The notes beneath the pieces were generated by a model, which saw only the letters and a program-made list of their open reading frames with translations, made no database searches and was not told the DNA's origin. Positions 33,412 through 34,629 of a stretch of 34,629 nucleotides of DNA are shown piece after piece. Made by a program: the position numbers and the translations under genes. The stretch is from positions 1 to 34,629 of the forward strand of contig JAEDJT010000014.1 of assembly GCA_016296185.1 (NCBI GenBank), written 5' to 3'. The stretch is from Bacilli bacterium. GTDB lineage: Bacteria; Bacillota_I; Bacilli_A; RF39; UBA660. Each line of letters opens with the position of its first letter. The stretch's first letter is position 1.

Positions 33412-33627
33412 TTACATATTGTAACATTTTTCAAGCATAAATAATATATCTAATCTTTGACAAACTTCTTCACAAAATTCAGACAATTGAATATTATTAT
33501 AAAAATATAAATAACCGCAATTATCTTCTAAACAATAATAATAAAAACAATCTGTTTCATCAATTAAATCTATTATATATTGGTAGTTTAGTGTTTCATT
33601 GTCTATTTGCATAGTTGTTAAATTCAT
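33412..33627 (-). CDS. Small acidic, Cys/Tyr-rich early protein (71 aa)
   Basis: About thirteen acidic against two basic residues, with six cysteines and many tyrosines (DETDCFYYYCLEDNCGYLYF, FCEEVCQRLD). Acidic early proteins can mimic DNA and block restriction enzymes, as T7 Ocr does, but no homology is claimed. GTGATTA precedes the ATG and the ribosome site is weak. It ends 18 nt before the left-box of promoter-like copy 2. Confidence 0.5.
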   Translation of the reverse strand: MNLTTMQIDNETLNYQYIIDLIDETDCFYYYCLEDNCGYLYFYNNIQLSEFCEEVCQRLDILFMLEKCYNM

Positions 33628-33649
33628 AATTAATCACCTAATTTATTCT

Positions 33650-33841
33650 TTATATCTCAATTTCAATCAAATCATCACAATTGTTTATAAGTAGTTTTTC
33701 ACAAGTTGAATAAGACATTGTTGTTTTATAATGTAGATTTTCAATAGCGGCATAAAGTCCATAAAATGTTTCAAGTGTTCCATCATCATAATCAAAATAA
33801 AATTTATCCTTTGAATTGTCATAAGAAATTTTAAGTTTCAT
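33650..33841 (-). CDS. Small acidic early protein (63 aa)
   Basis: Starts MKLKISYDNSKDKFYFDYDD and ends in an acidic tail (CDDLIEIEI). Short beta hairpin, helix and strand are likely. AAAGGAAAAATAAGG lies upstream of the ATG. Unknown; part of the early acidic group. Confidence 0.5.
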   Translation of the reverse strand: MKLKISYDNSKDKFYFDYDDGTLETFYGLYAAIENLHYKTTMSYSTCEKLLINNCDDLIEIEI

Positions 33842-33868
33842 AATAAATACCTTATTTTTCCTTTTTAT

Positions 33869-34171
33869 TTAATAATTACTAACTAGATATAAATCATTAT
33901 CTTCATTTTTTGCTAAAATTTTATCATAATCATCAATATCAATATTATTTTTATCTAATTCTTCTTTATCCATAATAGCTGTATCATTAATATAAAGATT
34001 ATCAATAATTACTCTTATATCTAAAGTTTGACCTTCAAAACATCCTCCATCAATTAAGCTTTCTAGATAATCTCTATATAATTCTAACACGTCCGTATCT
34101 GTAGTCCAGAATTTTAATCTATTCATAAGTAAATCTAATAAATCAGTTTCGTCAAATTGTACATTAATCAT
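33869..34171 (-). CDS. Highly acidic early protein (100 aa), DNA-mimic candidate
   Basis: About 25 Asp/Glu against 8 Lys/Arg in 100 residues, with acid clusters spread along the chain (FDETDLLDLLMNRLKF, MDKEELDKNNIDIDDYD). AAAGGA is about nine nt before the ATG. It is the first gene after promoter-like copy 1. Size, acidity and early position resemble anti-restriction DNA mimics such as T7 Ocr (117 aa), but there is no sequence match I can assert. Confidence 0.55.
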   Translation of the reverse strand: MINVQFDETDLLDLLMNRLKFWTTDTDVLELYRDYLESLIDGGCFEGQTLDIRVIIDNLYINDTAIMDKEELDKNNIDIDDYDKILAKNEDNDLYLVSNY

Positions 34172-34190
34172 AATTCAATCCTTTCTTTTA

Positions 34191-34237
34191 TTTTCTTTTA
34201 TATTATTATTATTCCTAAGTTGATTAATAATATAACA
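34191..34237 (-). promoter_or_regulatory. Bipartite promoter-like element, copy 1
   Basis: TGTTA (34237-34233), 17 nt, GGAATAATA (34215-34207), then ATAATATAAA. The left box reads TGTTATATT. It lies between the 44-aa membrane peptide gene and the acidic 100-aa gene, about 35 nt upstream of the latter's ATG, downstream of the sigma70 promoter. Confidence 0.65.
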
Positions 34238-34264
34238 TATATTTAATAACTTTTTAACAATTCT

Positions 34265-34399
34265 TTACAATAATATTATCATTTGTATAATTGCTATTGC
34301 ATATATCATTGTTATAATGTATGCAATTATTCTATCAATTAAACTTAATTCGTGAGTTGGTTCATTCATATATTCTCTGAATGATTTTTCAATTAACAT
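34265..34399 (-). CDS. Small membrane peptide (44 aa), first early gene
   Basis: ATG 34399 has AAAGGA eight nt upstream and lies about 35 nt from the predicted start site of the sigma70 promoter, so it is the first protein made. The N-terminal half is charged (MLIEKSFREYMNEPTHELS) and the rest is one transmembrane helix (RIIAYIITMIYAIAIIQM, then IILL). A toxin-like, superinfection-exclusion or holin-like role is possible; there is no other clear holin candidate, but its early position argues against lysis. Confidence 0.6.
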   Translation of the reverse strand: MLIEKSFREYMNEPTHELSLIDRIIAYIITMIYAIAIIQMIILL

Positions 34400-34434
34400 A
34401 TTAATTATCCTTTCTTTGTTTAATTAATTCCTTA

Positions 34435-34470
34435 CATTATTATTATACAGTATTTTTATTTATTTGTCAA
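34435..34470 (-). promoter_or_regulatory. Consensus sigma70 early promoter
   Basis: On the minus strand TTGACA (34470-34465), a 17-nt spacer and TATAAT (34447-34442) match the sigma70 consensus at all twelve positions. An A/T-rich UP-like stretch (TTTAAAAT) lies just upstream. The predicted start is near 34435. It is the only promoter of this quality seen and heads the whole leftward gene set, so it should fire immediately on entry. Confidence 0.9.
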
Positions 34471-34488
34471 GTGTTGTTATTTTAAATT

Positions 34489-34508
34489 GTTACATTTTGT
34501 TACATTTT
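34489..34508. repeat. Tandem 10-bp repeat upstream of the early promoter
   Basis: Two perfect, directly adjacent copies of GTTACATTTT (34489-34498 and 34499-34508). The 10-bp period is about one helical turn, so bound proteins would sit on the same face. Each copy, with the preceding T, contains TGTTA, the left box of the five bipartite elements, but in the opposite orientation. Centred about 64 bp upstream of the predicted start. Confidence 0.7.
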
Positions 34509-34530
34509 CTTGTTTTTTGTGAATTTGTTG

Positions 34531-34576
34531 ATTTTTCTTTTTCTTTTTGCGGAATTTTTCTTTTTCTTTTTCTTTT
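34531..34576. repeat. Polypyrimidine tract of TTTTTC repeats
   Basis: Two arrays of the TTTTTC/CTTTTT hexamer, interrupted once by GCGGAA (34549-34554). Nearly all T and C on the plus strand, so an A/G tract on the transcribed-sense strand. Might be an intrinsically bent or triplex-prone site near an origin or packaging end. Function unknown. The remaining bases to 34629 hold no gene. Confidence 0.6.
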
Positions 34577-34629
34577 ATATCAATTATTATTTACGTATAT
34601 AAAGATTTATAATTAATCCTCTGTTTTTA

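Noticed and set aside
1..34629. Direct terminal repeat between the two ends
   Set aside because: The first and last roughly 100 bases share only short A/T words; no repeat was found by eye, so genome ends or circularity remain unproven.
1..34629. Single-subunit phage RNA polymerase and T7-type promoters
   Set aside because: No protein of suitable length with polymerase motifs is present, and the repeated elements do not resemble the compact 23-bp T7 promoter family.
1..34629. Stop-codon reassignment
   Set aside because: Recognisable proteins are full length under the standard code and TAA, TGA and TAG all serve as stops at tight gene junctions.
1..34629. CRISPR array or insertion sequence
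   Set aside because: Only the three short iterons and a 10-bp tandem repeat are regular; there are no spacer-sized repeats, transposase or terminal inverted repeats.

Overview
The window looks like the genome, or almost all of the genome, of a small, very AT-rich podovirus with T7-like virion logic. Every supported gene (49 called) lies on the minus strand, so transcription runs from the right end (about 34.6 kb) to the left end. Genes are tightly packed, often with ATGA or 1-30 nt overlaps, and most starts have an AAGGA/GGAG-type ribosome binding site. Codon use fits the standard code with TAA, TGA and TAG stops. No RNA polymerase gene, integrase, repressor, tRNA or CRISPR is visible. The host is unknown; a consensus sigma70 promoter plus Shine-Dalgarno sites argue for an AT-rich bacterium with ordinary housekeeping sigma and SD-led translation.

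Layout in transcription order. (1) Right-end control region, 34400-34629: polypyrimidine tract, tandem 10-bp repeats and a perfect sigma70 promoter (TTGACA-17-TATAAT). (2) Early region, 34399-30141: about fifteen small genes, several strongly acidic, two with zinc-ribbon-like cysteines, one a 44-residue membrane peptide. (3) Host-wall genes: an exported M48-type metalloprotease and a T7-lysozyme-like amidase. (4) 29040-26208: an SSB-like protein, several unknowns and a T7 endonuclease I homologue. (5) Tail cassette, 26205-18961: large beta-rich proteins including two with LamG-like domains. (6) Replication cassette, 18921-12998: 5'-3' exonuclease, prim-pol primase, short RecA/DnaB-core helicase, small accessory proteins and a T7-type family A DNA polymerase. 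(7) 12928-11276: a dATP/dGTP pyrophosphohydrolase-like protein, a permuted papain-fold hydrolase and a HAD phosphatase. (8) Packaging and head, 11286-6125: large terminase, portal, and two tandem capsid-like proteins. (9) Internal/ejection proteins, 6015-292, closed by an intrinsic terminator. (10) Left end, 1-203: a lone promoter-like element and three palindromic iterons.

The most striking finding is a bipartite element found five times, always on the minus strand and always intergenic: TGTT(A/T), 17 nt, then GGAATAATA, with identical spacing in all copies. It sits at the head of the early genes (34.2 kb), of a structured leader (33.4 kb), of the SSB-to-tail block (29.1 kb), of the replication-to-virion block (18.9 kb), and just past the last terminator (0.2 kb). 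With no phage RNA polymerase present, this looks like an undescribed phage-wide promoter or operator regulon that redirects host RNA polymerase. The responsible factor would probably be one of the unknown early proteins.

A second notable feature is a tandem pair of capsid-like genes that appear paralogous. The upstream one carries a beta-rich insertion of roughly 130 residues.
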